Assembly (NCBI GenBank): GCA_963746465.1
Contig: CAVVAY010000007.1
Coordinates: forward strand, 124,001 to 188,000
Reading direction: 5' to 3'
Length of the DNA stretch: 64,000 bases
From: CAVVAY01 sp963746465
GTDB taxonomy: Bacteria; Actinomycetota; Actinomycetes; JACCUZ01
The translations under genes and the position numbers were made by a program. The notes below the pieces were generated by a model, which ran no database searches, was not told the origin of the DNA, and saw nothing but the letters and a program-made list of their open reading frames with translations. This document shows, one piece after another, positions 9,144-18,614 of the stretch (positions within the stretch are counted from its first letter, which is position 1; each line of letters starts with the position of its first letter).

Positions 9144-9728
9144 TCAGCCCTGCGCCACCCAGGGGGTGAAGCGACGCGGCTGCTCGAGCCAGTCGACCTC
9201 GTTGGTCGAGGTGGTGCTGCCCTCGGGCAGCAGCTCGGCACCGGTCTTGACCTCGATGCGCACCTTGGCCGGGTCCTCGAGGACGACCTGGTCGATGGTG
9301 ATGCGGGCGACGTCGCGCACGTAGTCGAGCTTCATCTGGTACGACCCGCCGTGGAGCGGCACCTGGCGGTTGCCCTTGGCCTGGAAGCCCTCGGCCGGCA
9401 GCAGCGCGTAATCGGCGCCCTCGAAGGTGCCGCCGACGAAGACGTACTCGGGGCCGGTACGGGTGCGGTCGGTGTCGATGAAGACCGAGATGCTGCTGCC
9501 GCTGCGGAAGGACCGGACGAGGTCACGGTGGACCACGTTGATCTTGAGCTGCTCCTCGCCGTTGACGACGCGGACCGTCCGGATGTCGGCGCCCTGGGAC
9601 ATGTCGCCGTGGGCGTCGGTGAAGGCTGCCGTCTCGGCCATCGCCGTACCGGCGAAGGCAGTGAAGCTGAGAGCGGACACCGCGGCGACTCCCGCCACCC
9701 GCTGTGCCGCGGACCTGAAGGTGTTCAA
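9144..9728 (-). CDS. Secreted protein of unknown function
   Basis: A 194-residue exported protein. The start is probably TTG at 9728, supported by a GAGGAG site 6 bases upstream. An N-terminal signal peptide (MNTFRSAAQRVAG, then a hydrophobic core, cleavage after AMA near residue 31) leads to a mature domain of about 160 residues. The mature part is rich in beta-prone stretches (VRVVNGEEQLKINVVH, SISVFIDTDRTRTGPEYVFV). I recognise no family; the pattern resembles small secreted beta-sandwich proteins of actinobacteria. No cysteines are visible in the mature domain. Two dyads, one CRP-like, lie upstream. Confidence 0.8.
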   Translation of the reverse strand: MNTFRSAAQRVAGVAAVSALSFTAFAGTAMAETAAFTDAHGDMSQGADIRTVRVVNGEEQLKINVVHRDLVRSFRSGSSISVFIDTDRTRTGPEYVFVGGTFEGADYALLPAEGFQAKGNRQVPLHGGSYQMKLDYVRDVARITIDQVVLEDPAKVRIEVKTGAELLPEGSTTSTNEVDWLEQPRRFTPWVAQG

Positions 9729-9772
9729 CGTGACTCCTCTTGTCTGAGGCGGGCCGGGTCCCGGTCCGCGTG

Positions 9773-9789
9773 CGCCTCACCGTGAGGCG
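9773..9789. promoter_or_regulatory. Dyad upstream of the secreted protein gene
   Basis: CGCCTCAC and GTGAGGCG flank a single central base, 45-60 bases before the TTG start at 9728. Its size and position suit an operator, but no matching regulator is known here. Confidence 0.3.
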
Positions 9790-9836
9790 TCAGAGAGGAG
9801 GACCGCCGGAGCCCGGACCCGGTTGCACGCCCCCGC

Positions 9837-9852
9837 TGTGACCTGAGTCACG
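9837..9852. promoter_or_regulatory. Candidate CRP/GlxR-type binding site
   Basis: TGTGA-N6-TCACG matches nine of ten positions of the CRP/GlxR consensus TGTGA-N6-TCACA. It lies between purF and the secreted protein gene, about 110 bases before the latter's start, so it would act on that gene. A single match in a long GC-rich window can arise by chance. Confidence 0.35.
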
Positions 9853-9904
9853 CCCGACCCCGCGCCCTCCCGACCAGCGCTCCGACCCGCGGGGACAGTG
9901 CGGG

Positions 9905-11499
9905 TCAGGGGCGGGTGAGGGCGTCGGCGGCACCGATGCCGCCGAGCAGCGAGGCGGGCTCGACCTCGAGCAGGTGCTTGCCGAGCAGCTCGGGCTCGGG
10001 CAGCTCGACGGGGTAGACACCGTCGAAGCAGGCCCGGCACAGGTTGTCGATCGGCTGCTCGGTCGCGGCCACCAGCCCCTCCAGCGAGATGTACGCCAGC
10101 GAGTCGGCGTCGATCGAGGCGCGGATCTCCTCGACGGCCAGCCCGTTGGCGATCAGCTCGGCCGGGGACGCGAAGTCGATGCCGTAGAAGCACGGCCACT
10201 TCACCGGGGGCGAGGAGATGCGGACGTGGATCTCGGCGGCGCCGGCCTCGCGCAGCATCCGCACCAGGGCCCGCTGGGTGTTGCCGCGCACGATCGAGTC
10301 GTCGACCACCACCAGCCGCTGCCCGGCGATCACCTCGCGCAGGGGGTTCAGCTTCAGCCGGATGCCGAGCTGCCGGATCGTCTGCGAGGGCTGGATGAAC
10401 GTGCGGCCGACGTAGGAGTTCTTCACCAGGCCCAGGCCGTAGGGGATGCCGCTGCCCTGCGAGTAGCCGACGGCTGCCGGGGTGCCGGACTCGGGCACCG
10501 GGATCACCAGGTCGGCCTCGGCGGGCGCCTCCTCGGCCAGCCGGCGCCCGACCTCGACCCGGGTCGCGTGCACCGAGCGGCCGGCGATCTTGGTGTCCGG
10601 CCGGGCCAGGTACACGTACTCGAACAAGCAGCCCTTGGGCTCAGGCCTCGGCGAAGCGCGAGGAGCGCAGCCCGTGCGCATCGATGGCGATCAGCTCGCC
10701 CGGCTCGATCTCGCGGACCTGCGCGGCACCGACGATGTCCAGCGCCGCGGTCTCGCTGGCGACCACCCAGCCGCGCTCGAGCCGGCCGAGCACCAGGGGC
10801 CGGATGCCCTGCGGGTCGCGCGCGGCGTACAGGGTCTCCTCGTCCATGAAGACCAGCGAGAAGGCGCCGCGCAGCTGCGGCAGCACCTCGAGGGCGGCCT
10901 GCTCGAGGGAGCGGTCCGGGTAGGACGCGAGCAGCGCCGGCACGATCTCGGTGTCGGTCGTGCTGTGCAGGGCCACGTGGCTGCCGCGGATGCTCCGCCA
11001 GCGCCTCGTCTCCTCCTGGGTGGGCCCGTCGCCGTCGTACGACAGCTGGCCGCTCTCAGCGGCGAGCTTCTCGACGAGCTCGAGCAGGTCGCGGGTGTTG
11101 GTGAGGTTGCCGTTGTGACCCAGGGCGATCGACCCGGTCGCGGTGGAGCGGAACGTCGGCTGGGCGTTCTCCCAGACGCTGGAACCCGTGGTGGAGTAAC
11201 GGGTGTGGCCGATCGCCAGGTGGCCGCGCAGCGAGTTGAGGTGGCCCTCGTCGAAGACCTGCGCCACCAGGCCCATGTCCTTGTAGACCAGGATCTGCGA
11301 TGCCGTTGCTGACCGCGATGCCGGCCGACTCCTGGCCGCGGTGCTGCAAGCGCGTAGAGGCCGAAGTAGGTGAGCTTGGCGACCTCTTCGGGTCGTCGCC
11401 GGAGCCGCCGGACCAGACACCGAAGACTCCGCAGGAGTCCTGCGGGCCTTGCTCTGCGGGGTCGAGATCGAGGTTGAGCCGTCCGTCGCCTCGGGGCAC
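9905..11499 (-). CDS. purF: Amidophosphoribosyltransferase (frameshifted)
   Basis: PurF makes 5-phosphoribosylamine from PRPP and glutamine, the committed step of purine synthesis. The start at 11499 gives MPRGDGRLNLDLDPAEQGPQDSCGVFGVW in two parts: a short propeptide, then Cys23, the glutaminase nucleophile exposed after processing. The glutaminase part includes LQHRGQESAGIAVS and IGHTRYSTTG. The PRTase part has the PRPP loop LVVVDDSIVRGNT and the following ISSPPVKWPCFYGIDF. Four indels (near 11387, 11348, 11299 and 10638) split it; the net shift fits a corrected protein of about 530 residues. A membrane-protein gene precedes it on the same strand. Confidence 0.93.
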
Positions 11500-11532
11500 G
11501 CGGCCAGTCTACGGGGCGAGCGGACGCGCCGG

Positions 11533-11834
11533 TCAGCGCCGTCGCGCGGGCCTCGGGGCGTGCGCGATCTCTGGGGAGGCCACTGCGATCGGCAGGCCCG
11601 GAACCAGGTCGAGTCTCAGGAGCCGCGCGGTGCCTTCGAGCCCGACGGCGACCACGCCGCCGGCCAGCGCGCCCAGTCCGCCGAGCAGGGTGCCCAGGTA
11701 GAGCAACAGGGCCCGTCGTCCGCGTCGTCCCGGGGCCAGAGCACGAGCACGACGGCGACGAGGACGCCGATCGCGGCGCCGGTCAGCAGGAACGCGAGGT
11801 AGCGGGGCGTCTGCGGCGGGGTCGGTCGGCTCAC
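11533..11834 (-). CDS. Small membrane protein upstream of purF (frameshifted)
   Basis: About 100 residues with two membrane helices once one frameshift near 11707 is repaired. The first half reads MSRPTPPQTPRYLAFLLTG and continues as a helix to VLVLWPRDD. The repaired second half reads LLLYLGTLLGGLGALAGGVV, then a basic tail ending at 11533. Similar small membrane proteins lie just upstream of purF in other actinobacteria, as I recall, which supports the repair. The intact frame alone would end in a sequence without membrane character. Function unknown. Confidence 0.65.
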
Positions 11835-11867
11835 GCCGACCCTACGACGGCGCTGCCGACCAGACCG

Positions 11868-12853
11868 TCACGGCGCCGGGACGCTCGAGACGGTGAACGG
11901 GGTGAGGCTGCGACGCCACCGACGCTCGCCGAACTGGCTGTTCACGACCAGGAGCCGGCCGCGGGTCAACGCGGCGGTCGTCGGGTCGTCGAAGACGGGT
12001 CGGTGGTGCGGCTCACGACCGTGCCCGAGCCGAGGTCGGCGGACAGCGCGATCTTGACGACGTAGACCCCGGCGCCGGCTGTCGCTCGATGGCGTACAGC
12101 GTGGTGCCGTCGAGGACCAGGCCATCTCCGGTCACCGGAGCGCCACCGAGGTCGATCCTGCTGACCGCTTTCGTCGCGAGGTCGACCCGGTAAGAGGTCG
12201 CTGGTGTTGGACTTGGCCAGCACCAGGTAGCGGCCGTCGGCGGAGGCCGCGATGCCGTTGACGTTGAACCCGGGGGTGTACTGCAGCGCGGTGCCGGTGA
12301 AGTCGAGGAAGATCTCGAGCGGCTCGACGCCGTCGGTCGCGCGATCCGGGCCGACCCGGTACAGGAACGGTCGTTGCGAGTCGGTGATGTAGACCGAGCC
12401 GTCGGGCGTGACGGTCTCGTCGTTGAGGAAGCTCGGCTGGGCCGGGCTCGGCGCCGGCTGCACCTGGCACGACCCGACCAGCTCGCGCGACTCGATGTCG
12501 TAGACGAAGAACCGCCCGGTCGCGGCGCCGGCGGCCAACAGCTGGCCGTCGTCGACCTTGAGCCCGGTGAGCGCGGTGCGGCCGTCCTCGCCGCCCGGCA
12601 GGAACGGGGTGGCGACCCGGCCGGCCAGCGTGCCTCGGTAGACGGTCCCGTCGGTGGTGCTGCCGACGAAGAACCGCCGCCCGTCGGTGGCGATCCCCTC
12701 GGGGAAGATGGCGTCAGCGGCCCGGCCCACCGGCTTGAGCAGGTACGAGTCGCGGGAGCGGGTGCCGGCGCGGCCGGGGCCGGAGCGGCGTGACAGGTCG
12801 CCCGAAGGGCGAGAGCCCCGGCGGCAGCCAGCGAGATGACGGGAGGGATGCAT
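11868..12853 (-). CDS. Secreted SMP-30/NHL-type beta-propeller protein (frameshifted)
   Basis: About 325 residues, exported, with a beta-propeller resembling SMP-30/gluconolactonase or NHL proteins. The ATG at 12853 has a GGAAGGA site. An early indel hides a signal peptide that reads IPPVISLAAAGALALRA in the neighbouring frame, followed by an Ala/Pro stretch. The main frame then gives GIATDGRRFFVGSTTDGTVY, NDETVTPDGSVYITDS and GIAASADGRYLVLAKSN, typical blade motifs. More indels near 12195, 12085 and 12000 shift the end, which closes at 11868 with LLVVNSQFGERRWR. Substrate and role unknown. Confidence 0.7.
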
Positions 12854-12908
12854 GGGGGTCCTTCCGTTCGGGGGCTCACTGCATGGAAACGGCACTGCCA
12901 GACCTACC

Positions 12909-12928
12909 GGGTAAGGGCAGCCCTACCC
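12909..12928. promoter_or_regulatory. Imperfect dyad upstream of the propeller gene
   Basis: GGGTAAGGGC, one base, GCCCTACCC. With one bulged A it forms a 9-bp dyad and faintly resembles DtxR/IdeR iron boxes. It lies about 60 bases before the propeller start at 12853. Iron control is a guess from shape only. Confidence 0.25.
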
Positions 12929-12956
12929 ACAGCCTTTCAACCTGAGGCGGCGGCAA

Positions 12957-12972
12957 ACCGCTACGTAGCGGT
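12957..12972. promoter_or_regulatory. Perfect 16-bp palindrome ACCGCTACGTAGCGGT
   Basis: A perfect palindrome between the end of the ABC permease gene (12989) and the propeller start. It could be an operator for the propeller gene or a short terminator for the transporter operon. Confidence 0.35.
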
Positions 12973-12988
12973 GCCAACTTGCGGCCGG

Positions 12989-13816
12989 TCAGAGCCGACC
13001 GCCCGCGGCGTCGGCGGACACCCGCTGCGCCAGCCAGACCGGCAGCGATCGAGACCACGATGAGACGGCCGCGACCACGTTGACGACCGGCGCCTGGTTG
13101 GGCCGGGCCAGGTTGCTGAAGATCCACATCGGCAGGGTCTGCACGCTGGCGCCGGCCGTGAACGTGGTCACGATGATCTCGTCGAAGGACAGCGCGAAGG
13201 CGAGCAGGCCGCCGGCGAGCAGCGCCGACCGGACGGCCGGGAACGTGACGTGCCGGAAGGTCTGCCACACGCCGGCACCGAGGTCCATCGAGGCCTCCTC
13301 CAGCGACGACCCGGTGCGCCGCAGCCGGGCGAGCACGTTGTTGTAGACCACCACGATGCAGAACGTGGAGTGACCCGACGACGACGGTGAACAGGCCGAA
13401 GTCGATGCCCGAGCGGCCGCAGCGTCGTCGTGATCGCGTTGGACAGCGCGATGCCGGTGACGATGCCGGGCAGCGCGATCGGCAGCACGACGAGGATCGA
13501 CACCGTGTTGCGGCCGAAGAAGCGGTAGCGCGGCAACGGCGAACGCGATCAGGGTGCCGAGCACCAGCGCGACCGCCGTCGCGCCGAGCCCGGCCCGGAC
13601 CGACGTGCCGAGCGCGCCGCGAGCACCGGCGTTGTGCCAGGCCCGGTTCCACCAGTCGAGCGTCAGCCCGTTCGGCGGCCAGCTGAACGTGCGGTCGGTG
13701 TTGAACGACGAGATCAGCACGACGAGCAGCGGCACGTAGACGACGGCGAGGCCCGGGGCCATCACGGCAGCGAGCGCGAGCCGGGCGCGCGGCGACAGTG
13801 TCATGAGGGCCATCAT
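12989..13816 (-). CDS. PotC-like ABC permease (frameshifted)
   Basis: Second inner-membrane permease of a polyamine-type ABC importer. The corrected protein of about 275 residues starts MMALMTLSPRARLALAAV at 13816, 8 bases after the preceding permease stop. Helices are evident in GLAVVYVPLLVVLISSFN, TAVALVLGTLIAFAVA, VSILVVLPIALPGIVTGIAL and the end. The EAA loop, the contact with the ATPase, is EEASMDLGAGVWQTFRHVTF. Indels near 13528, 13415, 13373 and 13060 break it. It is last of four genes in an ATPase, binding-protein, permease, permease operon. Confidence 0.82.
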   Translation of the reverse strand: MMALMTLSPRARLALAAVMAPGLAVVYVPLLVVLISSFNTDRTFSWPPNGLTLDWWNRAWHNAGARGALGTSVRAGLGATAVALVLGTLIAFAVAALPLLRPQHGVDPRRAADRAARHRHRHRAVQRDHDDAAAARASTSACSPSSSGHSTFCIVVVYNNVLARLRRTGSSLEEASMDLGAGVWQTFRHVTFPAVRSALLAGGLLAFALSFDEIIVTTFTAGASVQTLPMWIFSNLARPNQAPVVNVVAAVSSWSRSLPVWLAQRVSADAAGGRL

Positions 13817-13824
13817 CCGGGGAC

Positions 13825-14719
13825 TCACAGGTTGTCCAGGGCGCCGGTGCGGCGCACAGCCAGCAGGTAGAGAACCATCACGACGACCGGGACGGTGGCG
13901 ATCGCCGCGGCCAGCGGCAGGTTGTTGGCGGCACCGACGTTGGTCTGGATCAGGTTGCCGAGCAGCTGGTTCCTGCCGCCGACGATCTGCACGGCGATGT
14001 AGTCGCCGAGGCTGAGCGAGAACGTGAAGATCGAGCCGGCCACCACCGACGGGAACACCAGCGGCAGCACGACCGAGCGGAACGTCCGCCAGGCCGACGC
14101 GCCGAGGTCGCCGGAGGCTTCCAGCAGCGAGTCGGGCAGCCGCTCGAGGCCCGGCATAGATCGGCAGGATCATGAACGGCAGCCAGAGGTAAGCCAGCAC
14201 GATGATCGTCGCGATCAGGCCGAAGCCGGGTCCGTGCAGGCCGAGCGGGCGAGAGCATCCAGTTGAGCGACGCCGTCGGTGGAGAACATGCCGCGCCAGG
14301 CGTACGCCTTGACCAGATAGCTCGCCCACAGCGGCGTGAGGACAGCGACGACGAGCCAGCGCTGCACGCGCGGCGACGCGACCTTCGCCATGATAGAACG
14401 CCATCGGCATCGCGCACAACGACGCAGATCACCGTGACCGCGACGGCAACGCCGATGCTGCGCAGCGCCACCGTGCGGTAGAGGTCGCTCGTCAGCAGGC
14501 TGGTGGAAGTTCTCCGTCGTCCATGACTTGCACCACGTCGCCGGTGAACGACGTCCGTCGTCCAGAACGCCGAGAGCAACAGGACGCCAGCGCGCCGAGG
14601 TAGGCGACGACGAGCCAGACCGTCGGCGCGGCCAGCAGACCAGCGAGCCGCAGCCGGGGGTGGCGGTGCAGGGTGCCCGAGACGCGCCGCGCGAAGGAGC
14701 GCGGTCGGGCACCCGACAC
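13825..14719 (-). CDS. PotB-like ABC permease (frameshifted)
   Basis: First permease of the same importer. GTG start at 14719 (SGARPRSFARRVSGTLHRH), 6 bases after the binding-protein stop. Recognisable pieces across frames are LLAAPTVWLVVAYLGALA, VQRWLVVAVLTPLWASYL, VKAYAWRGMF, then IIVLAYLWLPFMILPIYAG. The EAA loop LEASGDLGASAWRTFRSVVL and the closing helices ending GALDNL are in one intact frame (14157-13825). Several indels lie between 14160 and 14590, making the N-terminal half hard to read. Length after repair is near 295 residues, usual for PotB. Confidence 0.8.
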
Positions 14720-14725
14720 CGTGCG

Positions 14726-15964
14726 TCAGCCCTTGATCTCCTGCCAGGCGGTCGTCCAGTCTCCGTAGTCCTTGCACGCGACGTCGGTGCGGCCGTCGAG
14801 GCACTGGCTGATCGGCGTCGTCCAGTACCAGACCTGGTCGAAGTAGGCCTCGTCGTCGGCGTGGAACGTCGTCGCAGTGGTTCTTGTCCGCCGTCTCCGC
14901 GCACGACTTGCTGTTCGACGGCGCCTCACCGAACCACTCGGCCACCTGGGCGTTCACCTGTCGGGCTGATGATCCAGTCGAGCCACTTGTAGGCGCAGGT
15001 CTTGTGCTTGCTCTTGGTCGCGACCATCCAGGTGTCCGACCAGCCGGTCGCGCCCTCGCTCGGGCAGCACGGCCTTGACCGGCGCCTTGTCGGCCTGGGC
15101 GAGGTTGGCGATGATCTGCCAGGTCGTGCCGACCACCGAGTCGCCGTTCTTGAACGCGGTGATCTCCTTGGTGTAGTCCGCTCCAGTACTCGCCGATGTT
15201 GGCGTTCTGCTTCTTGAGCAGGTCGACCGCCGCGGCGAACTGCTTGTCGTCGAGCGCGTACGGGTTCTTGATGCCGAGGTCCGGGCTTGGTCTTCATCAG
15301 GTAGAGCGCGGCGTCCGCGATGTAGATCGGCGAGTCGTACGCCGTGACCTTGCCCTTGTACGGCGAGGCGTCGTCGAACACCGCGCCCCACGAGGTCGGC
15401 GCGCGGGCTGACACCTTGTCGGTGCGGTACATCAGCAGGTTCGCGCCGCGGCCGTGCGGGATGCCGTAGGACACGTCCGTCGACGGAGTTCCAGGGCTTC
15501 ATCTTCAGCGCGTCGAAGACGTCGGCGTAGTTGGGCACCAGGTCGGTGTTGACCGGCTCGACGTCGCCGGAGGCGATCATCCGCAGCGACGCGTCGCCCG
15601 ATGCGGACACGACGTCGTACTGGCCGGTCTTCATCAGGTTGACCATGTCGTCGGAGGTGGGTGCCGTCTTCACGTTGACCTGGCAGCCGGTCGCCTTCTC
15701 GAACGGCGTGACCCAGTCGACCCGGGGTCGGTCGAGCCGTCCTCGGCATAGCCGGCCCAGGCGACGATGTTCAGCTCGCCCTCGGGCTGTGCCGAGCTTG
15801 TCGAGCGCCGTCAGCTCCGGCGGGGTGAAGCCCTGCGGTGCCGCCTCGTTCCCGGTGCCACCTTCGTGCCTCCGTCCTCCGAGCGTCGTCCCCGAGCGCC
15901 GCCGCAGGCCGCCAGCGCGAGCAGCGCCGCCGCGGCGATCGCGAGACAGTCGCTTGCTGATCAT
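14726..15964 (-). CDS. PotD-like substrate-binding lipoprotein (frameshifted)
   Basis: Extracytoplasmic solute-binding protein of a polyamine/iron-type ABC importer. ATG at 15964; the ATPase stop overlaps it as ATGA. A lipobox LALAAC is readable near 15900-15930 in an adjacent frame. The body includes WVTPFEKATGCQVNVKTA, DDMVNLMKTGQYDVVSASGD, TKEITAFKNGDSVVGTTWQ and the C-terminal DYGDWTTAWQEIKG, which ends at 14726. Similar actinobacterial proteins are annotated as spermidine/putrescine binding. At least seven indels scatter it over three frames. The actual ligand is unproven. Confidence 0.8.
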
Positions 15965-17107
15965 GTGTTCCTCCACCTCGTAGACATGCTCCTTGCGCCA
16001 CGGTCAGCGGTGCGTGGCTGCGTCCCGTCGGCCACGGAGTCCGTGGCCGAGGCGTTCGTGGTGGTGACTCGATAGACGTGCGTCCTGCTGAACCCGACCT
16101 GGACCCGCTCGCCGCGATCGACGGACGGAGCCGTCGTCACGCCGGGTTCTGCGCCAGCGCCTGACTCTGCACCAGCGTCAGCCGGACGATGACCCGGGTC
16201 GCCACGCCGGTGTAGACGACCTCGGTCACCACCCCGTCGGCGACGACCTCGCCGTCTGCCGGCGCGCCGCCGGCCGGGCCGACCCGGATCTTCTCCGGGC
16301 GGACGCTGAGACCGGCCGTCCTCGCCCACAGGGCTCACGCGCCGGCTCGCCCTGGAGCAGGTTGGAGCGTGCCGACGAAGCCGGCGACGAAGGCCGAGGC
16401 CGGCCGCTCGTAGACCTCGCTGGCGGTCCCGACCTGCTCGATGCGGCCGTCGTTGAAGACCGCGATCCGGTCGCTCATCGTCAGCGCCTCCTCCTGGTCG
16501 TGGGTGACGAACAGGAAGGTGATGCCGACGTCGCGCTGGATGCCCTTGAGCTCGACCTGCATCTGCTCGCGCAGCTTGAGGTCGAGCGCGCCCAGCGGCT
16601 CGTCGAGCAGCAGCACCCGGGGCCGGTTGACGAGCGCGCGGGCGAGGGCGACCCGCTGCCGCTGGCCGCCGGAGAGCTGGCCCGGCCGGCGGCCGCCGTA
16701 CCCCTCGAGGCGGACCGTGGCCAGCGCCTCCTCGCGCCCGGGTCCGCCGCTCGGCCTTGCCGACGCCCTTGACCATCAGCCCGTAGGCGACGTTCTGCAG
16801 CACGGTCATGTGCGGGAACAGCGCGTAGTCCTGGAAGACCGTGTTGACGTCGCGGTCGAACGGCGCGTCCCGGGTGACGTCCCGGCCGCCGAGCTCGACC
16901 CGGCCGGCGGTCGGCGTCTCGAAGCCGGCGATCATCCGCAGCACCGTGGTCTTGCCCGAGCCGGACGGGCCCGAGCATGGCGAAGAACTCGCCGTCGCGG
17001 ACCTCGAGGTCGATCGAGTCGACCGCCACGACGTCCTCGCCGCCGGCACCGCCGCGGCCGCCGAACACCTTGCGCAGCCCGACGAGGCGCACCGCAGCCT
17101 CGCTCAC
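15961..17107 (-). CDS. PotA-like ABC transporter ATPase (frameshifted)
   Basis: ATPase of the polyamine-type importer. GTG start at 17107 with a GGAGGTGG site. Walker A GPSGSGKTT is split by an extra G near 16973; then IAGFETPTAGRVELGG, the Q-loop FQDYALFPHMTV, a signature region near 16690-16670, and Walker B VLLLDEPLGALDLKLREQM. The switch reads FLFVTHDQEEALTMSDRIAV. A C-terminal TOBE region (RPEKIRVGPAGG) follows. About five indels, near 16973, 16738, 16367, 16318 and 16170, break a protein of about 380 residues. Its stop overlaps the binding-protein start. Confidence 0.86.
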
Positions 17108-17317
17108 CGCCACCTCCGCTGGGAGACCTGCCGACGCGCGACACCGTAGCGTCCCTGGGCCGCGAGCGGAACGGATTCCGTCGTCTTGGACGGTTCTGAC
17201 CGCCGAAATCGTGGCCGAACCGAGATGCATCGGCCGTCTTCCGCATCCGACGTGACCCCCATCCGGCGCGTCTCGTTGGGCTGTGCGGAATACACCTCCG
17301 ACGAAGGGTGTCACCTG

Positions 17318-18559
17318 ATGCGTCTGACCAGGAGAAGGACGGGAGTCGCGCTGGTCGCGGCCGCCGCTGCCCTCACCGCCACCGCCACAGCAACCGCCGG
17401 CTCGGCCGCCGCCGCGCCGGACGACACGCTCCGGCGCTACATCGTCGTCCTCGACAACGGGACCGACGCCGGCTCGGTGGCCGCGGAGCACGCCAGAACT
17501 CTCGGGGTGGTGACCGGACACGTCTACTCCAGCGCCCTTGACGGCTACGCCGCCCGGATGCCGTCTGCGGTGGCCGACCGGCTGGCCGACGACCCGCGGG
17601 TCGCCTACGTGCAGCCGGACACCAAGGTGCGCGCCACCGCGCAGACCACGCCCACCGGCATCAACCGGGCCAACGCCGACGCGAGCCCGACCGCCCGGAT
17701 CGACGGTGCCGACCAGCGCGTCGACGTCGACGTCGCGGTCATCGACACCGGTGTCGACCTGGACCACCCCGACCTCAACGTCAACCGGGCCAAGGCCAAG
17801 ACCTGCGCGCTCGCGCTGTCGGCCGACGACGACAACGGGCACGGTTCGCACGTCTCCGGGACCATCGGTGCCCTCGACAACGGCGACGGCGTGGTCGGCA
17901 TGGCGCCCGGCGCGCGGATCTGGCCGGTCAAGGTGCTCAACGCCGCCGGCGTCGGCTTCACCTCCGACATCGTCTGCGGCATCGACTACGTGACCGCGAA
18001 CGCGGCGTCGATCGAGGTCGCGAACATGAGCCTCGGCGGCGACGGCAGCGACGACGGGAACTGCGGGCGCACCGACGGTGACGCCGAGCACCAGGCCATC
18101 TGCCGGTCGGTCGCAGCCGGCGTGACGTACGTCGTCGCAGCCGGCAACGACTCGGCCGACGCCTCGACGTCAGCCCCGGCGGCGTACGACGAGGTCATCA
18201 CGGTCAGTGCGCTCTCGGACTTCAACGGCCTCCCCGGCGGTGGCGCACCGTCGACCTGCCGGGCGGACGTCGACGACACCTTCGCCGACTACTCCAACTA
18301 CGGCGCCGACGTCGACCTGATCGCACCGGGCACCTGCATCCTCAGCACCTGGATGAACGGTGGCTACAACACCATCTCGGGCACCTCGATGGCGTCGCCG
18401 CACGTCGCAGGCGGTGCGGCCCTCTACAAGGCCACCCATCCGACGGCGACCCCGGCGCAGGTCCGCTCGGCACTGCAGGGCGCGGGCAGCCTGGACTGGA
18501 ACGACGTCGACGACCCGGACCCGGTCAAGGAGCGACTGCTGGACGTCAGCACCTTCTGA
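17318..18559 (+). CDS. Secreted S8 subtilisin-like protease
   Basis: A 413-residue exported serine protease. A signal peptide (residues 1-33) is followed by an inhibitor-I9 propeptide (about 38-105, YIVVLDNGTDAGSVAAEHAR to VAYVQPD) that chaperones folding. The catalytic domain then has Asp143 (VIDTGVD), His175 (GHGSHVSGT) and Ser357 (GTSMASPH), plus the oxyanion Asn in AAGNDS. Length fits a proteinase-K-like enzyme without C-terminal extension. I chose the ATG at 17318, with GAAGGG upstream, because the longer frame places 44 non-signal residues first. It is convergent with an M14 carboxypeptidase across a shared hairpin; both may serve extracellular protein use. Confidence 0.95.
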   Translation: MRLTRRRTGVALVAAAAALTATATATAGSAAAAPDDTLRRYIVVLDNGTDAGSVAAEHARTLGVVTGHVYSSALDGYAARMPSAVADRLADDPRVAYVQPDTKVRATAQTTPTGINRANADASPTARIDGADQRVDVDVAVIDTGVDLDHPDLNVNRAKAKTCALALSADDDNGHGSHVSGTIGALDNGDGVVGMAPGARIWPVKVLNAAGVGFTSDIVCGIDYVTANAASIEVANMSLGGDGSDDGNCGRTDGDAEHQAICRSVAAGVTYVVAAGNDSADASTSAPAAYDEVITVSALSDFNGLPGGGAPSTCRADVDDTFADYSNYGADVDLIAPGTCILSTWMNGGYNTISGTSMASPHVAGGAALYKATHPTATPAQVRSALQGAGSLDWNDVDDPDPVKERLLDVSTF

Positions 18560-18576
18560 CGACCCGATGCACCGCA

Positions 18577-18614
18577 CGAGGTGGGCTCACAGCACCGGCT
18601 GTGAGCCCACCTCG
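18577..18614. terminator. Bidirectional hairpin between convergent peptidase genes
   Basis: Perfect 17-bp stem (18577-18593 and 18598-18614) with an ACCG loop. It overlaps the stop and last codons of the minus-strand carboxypeptidase and follows the plus-strand subtilase stop by 17 bases, so it can serve both genes. Confidence 0.75.

Noticed and set aside
17200..17225. Shared AATCGTGGC word upstream of the subtilase (about 17205) and the amino-acid binding protein (about 23285)
   Set aside because: Nine matching bases in two regions is near chance and no further structure supports a shared operator.
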